A stretch of 64,000 nt of DNA, taken from NCBI GenBank assembly GCA_965228265.1, contig OZ245804.1:496001-560000 (forward strand), in the 5' to 3' direction. Positions 55,105 through 63,543 of the stretch are shown one piece after another. Source of the DNA: GCA-2732755 sp965228265 (GTDB lineage Bacteria; Planctomycetota; Phycisphaerae; Phycisphaerales; UBA1924). Position 1 is the stretch's first letter; the number at the start of each line of letters is the position of its first letter. The notes under the pieces are model-generated. The model was not told the origin of the DNA, did no database searches, and was given only the letters and a program-made list of their open reading frames with translations. The translations under genes and the position numbers were made by a program.

Positions 55105-56673
55105 CTATGTGCGGTCGGTGACGCCCAGTTCTTCTTCGCTGATCGTCGCCTCGTCGATGTCGCCGGCGCTTGCGATGTTCGCGGCGTTCTTGGCCTCGAG
55201 TTCCTGCGCGATGCGCTTCTCGCCTGAGCCGGCGACCTTGGGTCTCTCGTGCTCGGCGGCCTGGCGGCCGTCGTCGGTCACCTTGTAGGTGATGCCGATC
55301 GTCTGCTCGGGCTTGCCCGTGGTCAGGCGGTCGATGAGCTCGACGCCCTGCATGACCGAGTGATCGGTGTTGGCGACCTCGTACTTCCACATGCCGAAAC
55401 GCCCGCGGGAGTAGATCCCGCGTTCTTCCAGCCAGGGGATGAGCTTTGCGAGCAGTTCGTCGCGCTCGACGCTGGGCGTCGGGTAGCTGTAGTTCACCTT
55501 CATGACCCAGGTGGAGACGATGTCGTCGCGCTCGCCCGGCTCAAGCAGGCCCGAGGATTCGAGGCCCGCGATCGTGCGCTCGAGGATGGTTGCTTCGTCC
55601 TCGGGCTTGTCTTCGCTGAAGCTCGTCTCGCAGAGGAGCGAGTAGTAACGCTCGGGGTCGGGCGTCATGCGCGGGGAGTAGTTGCTGAGGTAGGTGACGC
55701 GGTAGAAGGGGCTGTCGGCTTCGGGGAAGTACATCCAGCACTTGGTGGAGGGGCAGGGTCGCTTGATTCCGACGCCGACCATGTAGCCGCCGGAGTGCAT
55801 GAGTTTCTGCGCGGTTTCGCGGATATCCGCGGGCGCGTCCTCGATGACGTCGCAGATGAGTTTGTCCAGCGGCATGGTCGAGACGAGCGCGTCGAAGGGC
55901 TCGGTCCGAAGTTGGCCCTGATGATCGAACGTCGCGGTGCGGGCGGCTGTGTCGATCGAGACGAGCCTGGTGTGCAGCTGGAGTTGATCGGTAAAGAGCG
56001 GTGCGAAGCGGTCGTAGAAATCGCCCGTGCCGCCGAGCGGGTACTTGAAGGTGTTGTTGGGTCCCCAGCCGAAGTCGTCGAGGCCCTCGTCCATGTTGCG
56101 CTTGGCGCGCTTCCAGTCGATGACCGCGACGCGTTCGCCGATCCAGGTTTTGTTCATCTTCTCGGGGGCGTAGGCCCAGACCTTGAAGTTGTAAGGCCTC
56201 ATGAATTGCTGCGCGATCCCGGAGCCAAAGACGTTGTCGATGAACTCCCCGAAGTTGCGCGCGCCGGCGGCTCCTGCCGAGTTGGTCTGCGCCTCGATGA
56301 GCCCGTCGATGCAGGCCTTTGCATCGGCCTCGGGGAGGTAGCGGAGGTTGTTCTGGAAGGGGTACGGCACCCACGTGCCGGCGATGCGGACCCAGCTCTC
56401 GCGCTCGTTGGTCGTGTACTGGCCCTGCATGAGCTCTTCGAAGATGCGGTCGTACTCGGCGTAGTGGCTAAAGAGCACGTGCCCGCCGACGTCCCAGGTG
56501 AAGCCGACGTCGTCGGTGTAGCTCCGCGCGAGCCCGCCCACGTTGTCCGAGGCTTCGCAGAGGGCGAAATCGGTCAGCCCGAGCTGGCGCAGGCGGTACG
56601 CGGCCCCGAGGCCCGTGGGGCCGGCGCCGACGATCAGAACGCGTCCGGGGCTTTGAATCTGTTGCTCGCTCAT
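55105..56673 (-). CDS. glf: UDP-galactopyranose mutase, eukaryotic-type
   Basis: The 522-residue FAD enzyme converts UDP-galactopyranose to UDP-galactofuranose. It opens with VLIVGAGPTGLGAAYRLRQLG, then EASDNVGGLARS, DVGGHVLFSHYAEYD, WVPYPFQNNLRYLPEAD and GSGIAQQFMRPYNFKVWAYAPEKMNKTWIGERVA. YSYPTPSVERDELLAKLIPWLEERGIYSRGRFGMWKYEVANTDHSVMQGVE follows; these strings match the eukaryotic (fungal/protozoan) branch of UGM, which is over 500 residues, unlike the ~380-residue bacterial branch. AGGAG precedes the ATG. Galactofuranose could be used in a surface glycan; a glycosyltransferase at 1420 is not adjacent. Confidence 0.75.
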   Translation of the reverse strand: MSEQQIQSPGRVLIVGAGPTGLGAAYRLRQLGLTDFALCEASDNVGGLARSYTDDVGFTWDVGGHVLFSHYAEYDRIFEELMQGQYTTNERESWVRIAGTWVPYPFQNNLRYLPEADAKACIDGLIEAQTNSAGAAGARNFGEFIDNVFGSGIAQQFMRPYNFKVWAYAPEKMNKTWIGERVAVIDWKRAKRNMDEGLDDFGWGPNNTFKYPLGGTGDFYDRFAPLFTDQLQLHTRLVSIDTAARTATFDHQGQLRTEPFDALVSTMPLDKLICDVIEDAPADIRETAQKLMHSGGYMVGVGIKRPCPSTKCWMYFPEADSPFYRVTYLSNYSPRMTPDPERYYSLLCETSFSEDKPEDEATILERTIAGLESSGLLEPGERDDIVSTWVMKVNYSYPTPSVERDELLAKLIPWLEERGIYSRGRFGMWKYEVANTDHSVMQGVELIDRLTTGKPEQTIGITYKVTDDGRQAAEHERPKVAGSGEKRIAQELEAKNAANIASAGDIDEATISEEELGVTDRT

Positions 56674-56710
56674 CGTGCTCCTGTGGGGTCAGACGTGGGA
56701 GATGGTAGAG

Positions 56711-56804
56711 CACCCGATTCGGGTGAATCCCTCGGACGAGGCTGGCGAACACCTGTGGCGATCCGTTTGGCACCCGATCCGGGCGAATCCCCCGAATAGG
56801 CTGG
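56711..56804. promoter_or_regulatory. Pair of 34-base direct repeats with palindromic core
   Basis: CACCCGATTCGGGTGAATCC (56711-56730, repeat continues to 56745) recurs as CACCCGATCCGGGCGAATCC (56771-56790, continuing to 56804), about 60 bases apart, six DNA turns. The first copy's CACCCGATTCGGGTG is palindromic. It lies 170-260 bases upstream of the LuxR-type gene and next to the UGM start, a plausible binding site for that regulator or another. Confidence 0.55.
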
Positions 56805-56973
56805 ATTTTGGGGGGCATTCTACCTATTTTATCGGGAGATGGTGAAGACGCCTGATCATGGTGTATTTCGGGTGTGGATTTTGCCGACGTCCGATAGACT
56901 TAGGTATTTCCATCACCCGTGTGTGGGGATGGTTTGGAAGTAAGGGTTGAGTGCCACGCCCGGAGGCCACAAT

Positions 56974-57912
56974 ATGGATTCCGAACGAAACAGCGCTCTC
57001 GATGCCGTGATGTCCGCGGTGGCGACGTCGACCGAGTCGATCGTCGGTCTGCCAGCGGTGGCGACACTTGAGTGGTGCGATCGCGCGGCTTGGTGTCTGG
57101 CCGGTCTTTGTGAGCCGGCGCTTGCCACGCTGACGGTCGGCACACTCTCGCCCACGGGTGATTTGACGACACAGGAAGTCTCGGGCGTCGCAGCCCGAAC
57201 CGGGGTGGCAAGAGCCAGAGCGATCCGGCGCAGCGAGGGCGAGACCCGGGGCGAGGACCCGCGTATTGCGACGCTCCGTGTGCGCGCTGCACGGTTCCGC
57301 CGCGTCGGTGTGCGCGTCCCCACGACGTCGCGCACGATCCCGACCGTTGGTCGGCTGACCGAATTGCCGGGGGGTGAAAACGTGACACGGGGTGACATCC
57401 CGCGCCTGTGGAACGGGCTGGAGTCATCCGATGTGCTCGTCGGCATTCTGGGCATCGGCGACCCCGAAGCGGGGCGGGTGCTTCTGGCACAGGTCGCCCC
57501 GATCGGGCAGGGCCTGCGGCTGACGAGTCATCACAACACTGCGATGGCGGCGATCCTGCCTGTGCTCGCGCGGCGGGCGATCCTGGCGCTGGGTGACGGC
57601 TCGGACGGGCCGACGAAGTGGCTCACGCAGCGCGAGCAGATCGTGCTCGAGCAGCTGACACTGGGCAAGAGCGTGCGCGAGATCGCGGACGATCTGGGTC
57701 GGAGCCCGCACACGGTGCACGACCACGTGAAGAGCCTGCACCGCAAGCTGGGTGCTTCGAGCCGGGGCGAACTGGTCGCACGGGCGCTTGGCCACATGAC
57801 CGTTGAGGCCGAGCCGACGACGGCGACGATCGAACCCAAGCCGGGCGAGACGGTGCATCGTCACGAGGCGATCGAGCCCAAGCCGGGCGTCGCGGCCCGC
57901 AGGCTCGACTGA
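56974..57912 (+). CDS. LuxR-type helix-turn-helix transcriptional regulator
   Basis: The 312-residue protein starts at ATG 56974 behind GGAGG. Its C-terminal GerE/LuxR domain is WLTQREQIVLEQLTLGKSVREIADDLGRSPHTVHDHVKSLHRKLGASSRGELVARAL (about 220-276). The N-terminal part is an unassigned sensor-like domain (residues about 15-200), with cysteines in WCDRAAWCLAGLC. A short tail contains two EPKPG motifs. No receiver domain or autoinducer-binding motif is seen. The upstream repeats may be its operator; genes regulated are unknown. Confidence 0.8.
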   Translation: MDSERNSALDAVMSAVATSTESIVGLPAVATLEWCDRAAWCLAGLCEPALATLTVGTLSPTGDLTTQEVSGVAARTGVARARAIRRSEGETRGEDPRIATLRVRAARFRRVGVRVPTTSRTIPTVGRLTELPGGENVTRGDIPRLWNGLESSDVLVGILGIGDPEAGRVLLAQVAPIGQGLRLTSHHNTAMAAILPVLARRAILALGDGSDGPTKWLTQREQIVLEQLTLGKSVREIADDLGRSPHTVHDHVKSLHRKLGASSRGELVARALGHMTVEAEPTTATIEPKPGETVHRHEAIEPKPGVAARRLD

Positions 57913-57940
57913 TTCGAGCAATCACAGAACAACAGAAGTG

Positions 57941-57972
57941 GCGGAGGCTTTGGGCCTCCGCTTTCTTTTTTG
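57941..57972 (+). terminator. Intrinsic terminator after the LuxR-type gene
   Basis: GCGGAGGC (57941-57948) and GCCTCCGC (57954-57961) form an 8-bp stem with a 5-base loop. A T-rich run (57962-57971) follows on the plus strand. Confidence 0.85.
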
Positions 57973-57980
57973 GTGAAGAT

Positions 57981-58190
57981 CGGCAAAGACGCCCTCACCC
58001 GCCTCGCTTCGCTCGGCACCCTCTGGCCAGGTGGGAGAGGGAGGGAGATGAAGAGCACGGCTGGCACAGCCGTGGCACGGAGAGAGAGAAAGGAAAGTCA
58101 GGCCCCCTCCGTCTGCTGCGCAGACACCTCCCCCGTCGGCGACGGGGGAGGAAGAAATCAGATGGGTGGCGGGACGCCGCCCCCACGGGG
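57981..58190. repeat. Mosaic of palindromic repeats
   Basis: Perfect hairpins follow one another: CACGGCTG/CAGCCGTG (58056-58063 with 58067-58074), GTCTGC/GCAGAC (58111-58116 with 58120-58125), CCTCCCCCGTC/GACGGGGGAGG (58127-58137 with 58141-58151), and GGCGGGACGCCGCCCCCAC (58168-58186), the 19 bases also found inside dus. A CCCTCACC...GGTGGGAGAGGG arm lies near 57988-58040. It looks like a nest of REP/REPIN-type elements between genes. Confidence 0.7.
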
Positions 58191-58193
58191 GAG

Positions 58194-58835
58194 TCAGTTG
58201 CTTGAGAGGCGAGAGCCGATGCGGGAGGCGAGCCTGGCTTCGAGGGCGTGATCGCGCTGGGTGATGACGGTGAAGCTGCTGGACATGGCCCGGTCGGCCA
58301 GGCCCGGGTCGCGTGTGCGTGAGACGCCGACGGGGTGAACGGTCGAAACGCGCTTGTAGGGTCGGTAGACGCGCTCGATGGAGACCTCGACGACGCCGAC
58401 GAGTTCTTCGGTCGTGCTGGTCTCGGCGATGGAACGCGGCGCGCCCTGCCCGGTGATCTGGGTGATGGGCTCGTCGGTGGGGATGCGGTCGATCTCGGAG
58501 GCGGGGCGGAAGCTGATGCGGACGGTCCGCTGCTGCGGGTGGGCGAGGTCTGCGACTTCGGACCGGAGGGAGGCCTGCTCGCGGTCCCAGAGAGTGGCGA
58601 GCCCCGCCGAGGACTTGGGCTTGGTGGAGATGACGCCCGAGTAGGCGTCGACGCGGTCGATCGTAAAGCCCAGGCCCACGAGTTCGTCGCGGGCGATGTC
58701 GAAGGCGGCGTCGTACGTGCCGGGCTGTGTGACGAATCGGCCAACTGTGCCCGTGGTCGTTGGGCCGGGGGCAGCGCACCCGGTGAGCACGCAGGCGACG
58801 AAGAGCAGCATGGCGAGTCGTGTCGGCATCGCCAT
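58194..58835 (-). CDS. Lipoprotein of unknown function
   Basis: The 213-residue product starts at ATG 58835 (MAMPTRLAMLLFVACVLTGCAAPG; lipobox cysteine near 20); frames further upstream are non-conserved. The mature domain begins TVGRFVTQPGTYDAAFDIARDELVGLGFTIDRVDAYSGVISTKPK. This resembles small periplasmic 'DUF' lipoproteins that assemble around outer-membrane complexes, but no family is certain. It begins 5 bases after the aromatic decarboxylase stop. Confidence 0.65.
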   Translation of the reverse strand: MAMPTRLAMLLFVACVLTGCAAPGPTTTGTVGRFVTQPGTYDAAFDIARDELVGLGFTIDRVDAYSGVISTKPKSSAGLATLWDREQASLRSEVADLAHPQQRTVRISFRPASEIDRIPTDEPITQITGQGAPRSIAETSTTEELVGVVEVSIERVYRPYKRVSTVHPVGVSRTRDPGLADRAMSSSFTVITQRDHALEARLASRIGSRLSSN

Positions 58836-58839
58836 GAGC

Positions 58840-60324
58840 TTACCCGCCTTGTGTGATCGCGGTCGCGACGGCTGACATCTGATCGAAGAGCGCCCGGACG
58901 TGCTCGTCGCGCGTGGTTGTGGCACCGATGGCGACGCGGATAGCGTAGCGGTTGCCGCCCGGCGTGGGGATGGCTGTGTGCGTCAGGTAGCTTGGCCCAC
59001 GCTGGTTGAGTGTGTCCATGAGCCGGCGTGTCGCGTCGTCGCCCGCGCGGAGGGCGATGCAGACAAGGTTCATGGTGCGCGGCGTGAGCACCTCGAAACG
59101 GTCATCGGCGCGGACGAGCGATTCGAACAGCTCGGCCTGCGCCAGGCCCTGGCGGACGTGGGCGCGCAGGCCCGAGAGACCGTAGTGGCGGAGCACGAAC
59201 CAGAGCTTGAGCGCGCGGAAGCGGCGGCCCAGCGGCACGCCCCAGTCGCGGTAGTCGAAGACCTCGCCCGAATCGGTCGCGGCATTGCGAAGATACTCGG
59301 GCGTGACGGACATGCTCGACACGAGCGCCTTGCGGTCGCGCGTCCAGAAGAGATCGCAGTCGAAGTTCACGAGCAGCCACTTGTGCGGGTTGAAGCAGAG
59401 CGAGTCGGCGTGCTCGATGCCCTCGATCATCGCGCGGTGTTCGGGGCAGACGAGCAGAGCGCCGGCGTGTGCTGCGTCGACGTGCAGCCAGCAGCCTTTC
59501 TCGGTCGCGCCGGTGTCTCGGAGGACGCGGGCGATGTCATCGAGCGGGTCGATCGCGGTGGTGCCCGTCGTGCCGAGCGTGGCGCAGACCATCGCGGGGG
59601 TGAGGCCTCGCGCGATGTCTTCGCGGATGGCGGCCTCGAGCTTTGCCGGGTCCATGCGGAGCTGGTCGTCGGTCTCGATCGTGCGGACGCGCGAGGTGTC
59701 GGTGACGGTCGAGGCCAGGCCCGTGATAAGGGCGGCCTTGATGAACGAGCTGTGCGTTTGCGACGAGGCGTAGACGGTGGTCTTGTGGAAGTCGGCGCCT
59801 TGGTCACTGACGCGGCGGCGGCCGGCGACCATGGCGGCGAGCGTGGCGTCGCTGGCGGTGGACTGGATGCACCCGCCGCCGGTTTCGCTCGCGGAGAGGA
59901 AGGATTCGGGCAGTCCCATCGCGCGGCCCATCTGATCGAGCAGGGCACGTTCGAGTTCGCTGGCGGCGGGCGAGGTGGCCCAGAGCATGCCCTGCTGGCC
60001 GAAGCCGGCGCTGAGCAGCTCGCCGATGATCGCGGGCCCGGTCGAGTTGCAGGGGAAGTAGCCGAAGAAATTCGGCGACTGCCAGTGCGTCATGTTGGGG
60101 ACGACGATGCGCTCGAGGTCATCGAAGATGCGTGTCCACTCGTACGCATCGCCGGGCGTTTCGCTGGCGTGCTCGGGGATGTGTTTGAGTACATCGCCCG
60201 GCTTGGTGCGCGGGCGCGCGGGGAGGGATTCGACGCGGCGCATGTAGTCCGCGACGGCATCGACCGCGCGGATCGCCTGCTCACGGAAGGCATCGGGCGA
60301 CATGTGGGGCGGCGATTCGTCCAC
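58840..60324 (-). CDS. Group II PLP-dependent aromatic-L-amino-acid decarboxylase
   Basis: The 494-residue protein starts at GTG 60324 behind GAGGA; ATG 60303 is less well placed. It reads like DOPA/tryptophan decarboxylases: FREQAIRAVDAVADYMRRVESLPARP, NMTHWQSPNFFGYFPCNSTGPAIIGELLSAGFG, TSPAASELERALLDQMGRAMGLP, ETGGGCIQSTASDATLAAMVAGR, the PLP-stacking H in LHVDAAHAGALLVCPE, and NPHKWLLVNFDCDLFW with the PLP-binding lysine near 313. It decarboxylates an aromatic amino acid or glutamate-like substrate to an amine. It is 17 bases from the M3 peptidase gene. Confidence 0.88.
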   Translation of the reverse strand: MDESPPHMSPDAFREQAIRAVDAVADYMRRVESLPARPRTKPGDVLKHIPEHASETPGDAYEWTRIFDDLERIVVPNMTHWQSPNFFGYFPCNSTGPAIIGELLSAGFGQQGMLWATSPAASELERALLDQMGRAMGLPESFLSASETGGGCIQSTASDATLAAMVAGRRRVSDQGADFHKTTVYASSQTHSSFIKAALITGLASTVTDTSRVRTIETDDQLRMDPAKLEAAIREDIARGLTPAMVCATLGTTGTTAIDPLDDIARVLRDTGATEKGCWLHVDAAHAGALLVCPEHRAMIEGIEHADSLCFNPHKWLLVNFDCDLFWTRDRKALVSSMSVTPEYLRNAATDSGEVFDYRDWGVPLGRRFRALKLWFVLRHYGLSGLRAHVRQGLAQAELFESLVRADDRFEVLTPRTMNLVCIALRAGDDATRRLMDTLNQRGPSYLTHTAIPTPGGNRYAIRVAIGATTTRDEHVRALFDQMSAVATAITQGG

Positions 60325-60341
60325 GCGTGTTCCTCGGGTGG

Positions 60342-62096
60342 TTACTCGGGGAGCTTGGCGAGTTCGGCTTCGACGCGCGCGACGAGCTTCTTGACGGTCT
60401 TGGGGCCGAAGTCGAAGTCGAGGCCCGCGGCGGCGAAGAGCTCGGGCAGCGGCCGGCTGCCGCCGAGGCTGAGGGCGTTGATGTACGCGTCGATGGCGAC
60501 CTTGGGTCCTTCTTCGAGCGAGCGGATCCAGAGGCCAAGAGCGCCCAGCTGCGCGATGCCGTACTCGATGTAGTAGAAGGGCGAGCCGAACAGATGGCCC
60601 TGCTTCTGCCAGCCCGAGTCGCGGTACTGCTCGAGGCCATGCCAGCTGAAGCCCTTGCCGAAGCGTTTGTCGAGATTGATCCATTCCTGCGTGCGCTCGT
60701 CGCGGGTGTGGGTCGGGTTGGCGTAGACCCAGTGCTGGAAGGCGTCGATGGTGGCGATCCAGGGCAGGAGCGTGACGGAGGATTCGATCTGTCGGCGCAT
60801 CGCGCGGGCGTGGTCGCTGGGCTTGCCCTCGTAGAAGGAGCCCGGCGCATTCCAGTGCGGCATGGTCAGCAGCTCCATCGACATGCTGGCCACCTCGGCG
60901 AACTCGATCGGGCTGTGGCGGTAGTGCAGCAGGGGCTCGTCGACGCAGAGCATGCTGTGGAACGCGTGGCCCGCCTCGTGAACCATCGTTTCGAGATCGC
61001 GGTGCAGGCCCGCGGCGTTCATGAAGATGAAGGGCACGCGCGAGCGGTCGCGCATGTACTGGTAGCCGCCGGGCGCTTTGCCCTTGCGCGAATCGAGATC
61101 GAGCAGCGGCGGGTTCTTCATGTTCTCTGACGTGACGCGCCCGTCGCCCGCGCCGAGTTCTTTCAGCATCGAGGCCAGCCGCGGGTCGAGGGCTTCGAAG
61201 GCCGCGACGGACTTGTCCATCAGATCCGCGCCGCCCGCAAAGGGCGTCAGCGGCTCGCGGCCGAGCTCGTCGACGGTCATGTCCCACGGGCGGAGTGTTT
61301 CGACGCCGAGCTTCTGGCGACGCTGTTCGTCGAGCTGTCGCGCAAACGGTGCGACGATTTTCTCGCACGCCTCGTGGAAGGCGAAGCAGTGCTCGGGCGT
61401 GTAATCGAATCGGTGCTTGGCCTTGAAGGCGTAGGACGTGAAGCTGTCGAAGCCGGCGTTCTTGGCGACCTTGTCGCGGAGGCCGACCATCTCGTCGTAT
61501 ATCGCGTTGATCGGCTCAACGTCTTTGAGCCTGCGGTCGGCGACGAGTCGCCACGTCTCTTCGCGCACGGCCCGGTCGGTGCTCTCCTGATAGACGCCCA
61601 TCTGCGGCAAGGTTTTCTCGTCGCCTTTGTAGGTGACCATCATCTCGCCACAGATCGTGTCGTACTTCTGATCGAGCTTGGCCAGCTCGGTTTCCAGCGG
61701 GACGTTCTCGGGGCGGAAGAGTTCGACGTCGGCGGCGGTGTCGCGGTTGATGACTTCGTACCGCGCCCCGTCCAGATCGAGTTCACTGGCGAGCTTGGCC
61801 TGGCGCTTGTCGAGCTCGAAGGCGATGGGCTTGAGCTTGGGCGGGATCGTCTCGATGAAGTGCGTGTACGCCTTGGAGGCGGCCTCGTCGTTCGTGTTGC
61901 AGGTCATGGCGATGTAGAGCAGGGCTGCGGCCTCGGAGCAGGCGGCGTCCAACTCGCTGCGATCGACAAGCCAGGTCTCAAGCTCGGCGGCACTCGTGAC
62001 GGAGCGGACCAGAAGATCCTGATAGAGCGGCTCGATCTGGGAAAGGTCGGTCGCGTCGATGTCGGCGGGGACGAAGGTGGTGTTGATCGTGGGCAT
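60342..62096 (-). CDS. pepF: M3-family oligoendopeptidase (PepF-like)
   Basis: The 584-residue protein starts at ATG 62096. It has an N-terminal helical domain (LYQDLLVRSVTSAAELETWLVDRSELDAAC) and the zinc motif MVHEAGHAFH with His373, Glu374 and His377, then FAEVASMSMELLTMPHW (third ligand region). The C-terminal FYYIEYGIAQLGALGLWIRS is typical of PepF/M3B peptidases. These cytoplasmic enzymes cleave oligopeptides. It is upstream of the aromatic decarboxylase gene and may be co-transcribed. Confidence 0.9.
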   Translation of the reverse strand: MPTINTTFVPADIDATDLSQIEPLYQDLLVRSVTSAAELETWLVDRSELDAACSEAAALLYIAMTCNTNDEAASKAYTHFIETIPPKLKPIAFELDKRQAKLASELDLDGARYEVINRDTAADVELFRPENVPLETELAKLDQKYDTICGEMMVTYKGDEKTLPQMGVYQESTDRAVREETWRLVADRRLKDVEPINAIYDEMVGLRDKVAKNAGFDSFTSYAFKAKHRFDYTPEHCFAFHEACEKIVAPFARQLDEQRRQKLGVETLRPWDMTVDELGREPLTPFAGGADLMDKSVAAFEALDPRLASMLKELGAGDGRVTSENMKNPPLLDLDSRKGKAPGGYQYMRDRSRVPFIFMNAAGLHRDLETMVHEAGHAFHSMLCVDEPLLHYRHSPIEFAEVASMSMELLTMPHWNAPGSFYEGKPSDHARAMRRQIESSVTLLPWIATIDAFQHWVYANPTHTRDERTQEWINLDKRFGKGFSWHGLEQYRDSGWQKQGHLFGSPFYYIEYGIAQLGALGLWIRSLEEGPKVAIDAYINALSLGGSRPLPELFAAAGLDFDFGPKTVKKLVARVEAELAKLPE

Positions 62097-62144
62097 TCTC
62101 GGCTCCGTGAATGAATGTATACAGGAGTCGATGATATGCGCCCG

Positions 62145-62178
62145 AAAAAGAAACCGACCGAGCGGCGTGCTCGGTCGG
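62145..62178 (-). terminator. Intrinsic terminator of the ClpP-like gene
   Basis: CCGACCGAGC (62154-62163) and GCTCGGTCGG (62169-62178) pair over 10 bp with a 5-base loop. On the minus strand it is followed by a U-rich tract (plus-strand A-rich 62145-62153). It lies 28 bases beyond the 62206 stop. Confidence 0.85.
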
Positions 62179-62205
62179 CGTGAATTCAGGTGTGTTCGTT
62201 TCGGC

Positions 62206-63480
62206 TCAGCCGCGGCGGAGTTGGCGGATGACCTCTTCCTGCCTGCGGATCCAGTCGCCGTCGTAGCCGTTGCGGAGGCCGAAGTTGGGGTTGATATTGT
62301 GGAGGCGTTTGATCTGGGAGAGGTAGCCCTCGGCCCGGCGGAGGAAGCCGCCGCGTGAGTCAACGGGGACGCTCTGGGCGTTCTGGAGTTCCATGGCGTA
62401 CTTGTTGACGATCTCGGCGAAGCGTTTCTCTTGGAAGTCGACTTCCTTGCGGTAATCGCGCTGGTACTGCTCGGCCTTGCAGACGGGGTAGGGGATGCCT
62501 TCGACATGCTCGCCGACCCAGACGATCTCGCCGACGCTTTTCTCGAGGAGGGCCTGGAGTTCTTCGATGGTGCCCGCGGTGCCTGAGCTGAAGCCGCAGT
62601 CGCGAGCGGAGTTGGCGTTGAAGGTGAGGATCTCGGTGCCGTCGTTGAGGACGTGCTCGCCGTCGAGGCTGTCGTAGAAACTGACTTTACCGGTTTCTTC
62701 GTCGACGTCGTAGGAGAGTTCCCAGTTGATCTGCATGGCGCGCATGATGAAGGGGTTCTTGTTGCCGCGGGCGGAGATTTTCTCCATCTTGTAGAGCACG
62801 TCCTCGAGGCCCCGACCTTCGACGGCCTGGAGATCGCCGTACCAGCCGGTGCAGGCGCCGAAGTTGCCCTTGGGCATGAAGTAGAGTTCCTCGATGGTGA
62901 TGGCGGTCATGGCGGCCGCGGAGATGGCGCTGTCGATCCAGCCGACCACCTGAAATTCAGGCTTGTACTCGTTCTGGATCACATCGCTGAGGCGCTGGAT
63001 CTCGAGGAGCATGCCGCCGCCCGAGTTCACCTTGAAGACGACGAGGTCGACGCCTTCTTCCTTGAGCAGGGGGATGGCTTCACGCAGGGGCTTGGCGGCC
63101 ATCTGCATGCCGACGGTGCCCTCGGTCGTGATGATCGCGGCACGGGTCACGCCGGGGATGCGTTCCCAGGACTGTTCCTTCTCGGCCTTGGCCTTGATGG
63201 TCTCGGCTGCTTCCTCACCCGAGGGGATGGGCTCGTCGGAGCCGCGGACGATCTCCTGGATGTCGCTCGGGGAGATGAACATCTCGGGCCCGACACCGAG
63301 GTCGATCCAGATGTAGCCGTTCTGTTCCTTGACGATGGTGCCCTTGAGCTCGCGGCCGTCCTTGAGCTTGACGAGGTCCTGATCGGGCTCGTAGAGGTTG
63401 ACGGCCGCCATAGCGCGGGGCGTCGCGACGAGCATCGCCAGTGCCACGGCGAGTGTTGCGATGCGGTTTCTGAGGGTCAT
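62206..63480 (-). CDS. Secreted ClpP/NfeD-like protease-fold protein
   Basis: The 424-residue product has a signal peptide (IATLAVALAMLVATPRAMA), an N-terminal small beta domain (LVKLKDGRELKGTIVKEQNGYIWIDLG) and a ClpP/crotonase-fold domain. That domain includes VVFKVNSGGGMLLEIQRLSDVIQ (oxyanion glycines) and WIDSAISAAAMTAITIEELYFMPKGNFGAC, where the serine of a catalytic dyad would be Ser184 or Ser187. This is the protease part of the NfeD family, without the membrane part. A second protein of the same type follows upstream on the strand. Confidence 0.72.
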   Translation of the reverse strand: MTLRNRIATLAVALAMLVATPRAMAAVNLYEPDQDLVKLKDGRELKGTIVKEQNGYIWIDLGVGPEMFISPSDIQEIVRGSDEPIPSGEEAAETIKAKAEKEQSWERIPGVTRAAIITTEGTVGMQMAAKPLREAIPLLKEEGVDLVVFKVNSGGGMLLEIQRLSDVIQNEYKPEFQVVGWIDSAISAAAMTAITIEELYFMPKGNFGACTGWYGDLQAVEGRGLEDVLYKMEKISARGNKNPFIMRAMQINWELSYDVDEETGKVSFYDSLDGEHVLNDGTEILTFNANSARDCGFSSGTAGTIEELQALLEKSVGEIVWVGEHVEGIPYPVCKAEQYQRDYRKEVDFQEKRFAEIVNKYAMELQNAQSVPVDSRGGFLRRAEGYLSQIKRLHNINPNFGLRNGYDGDWIRRQEEVIRQLRRG

Positions 63481-63543
63481 ACGTGCTCCCTTTCGTGGGT
63501 CTGATTCGTGTGTTCTCGAGTGCGTGCCGGTGGGCAGGGCGAA

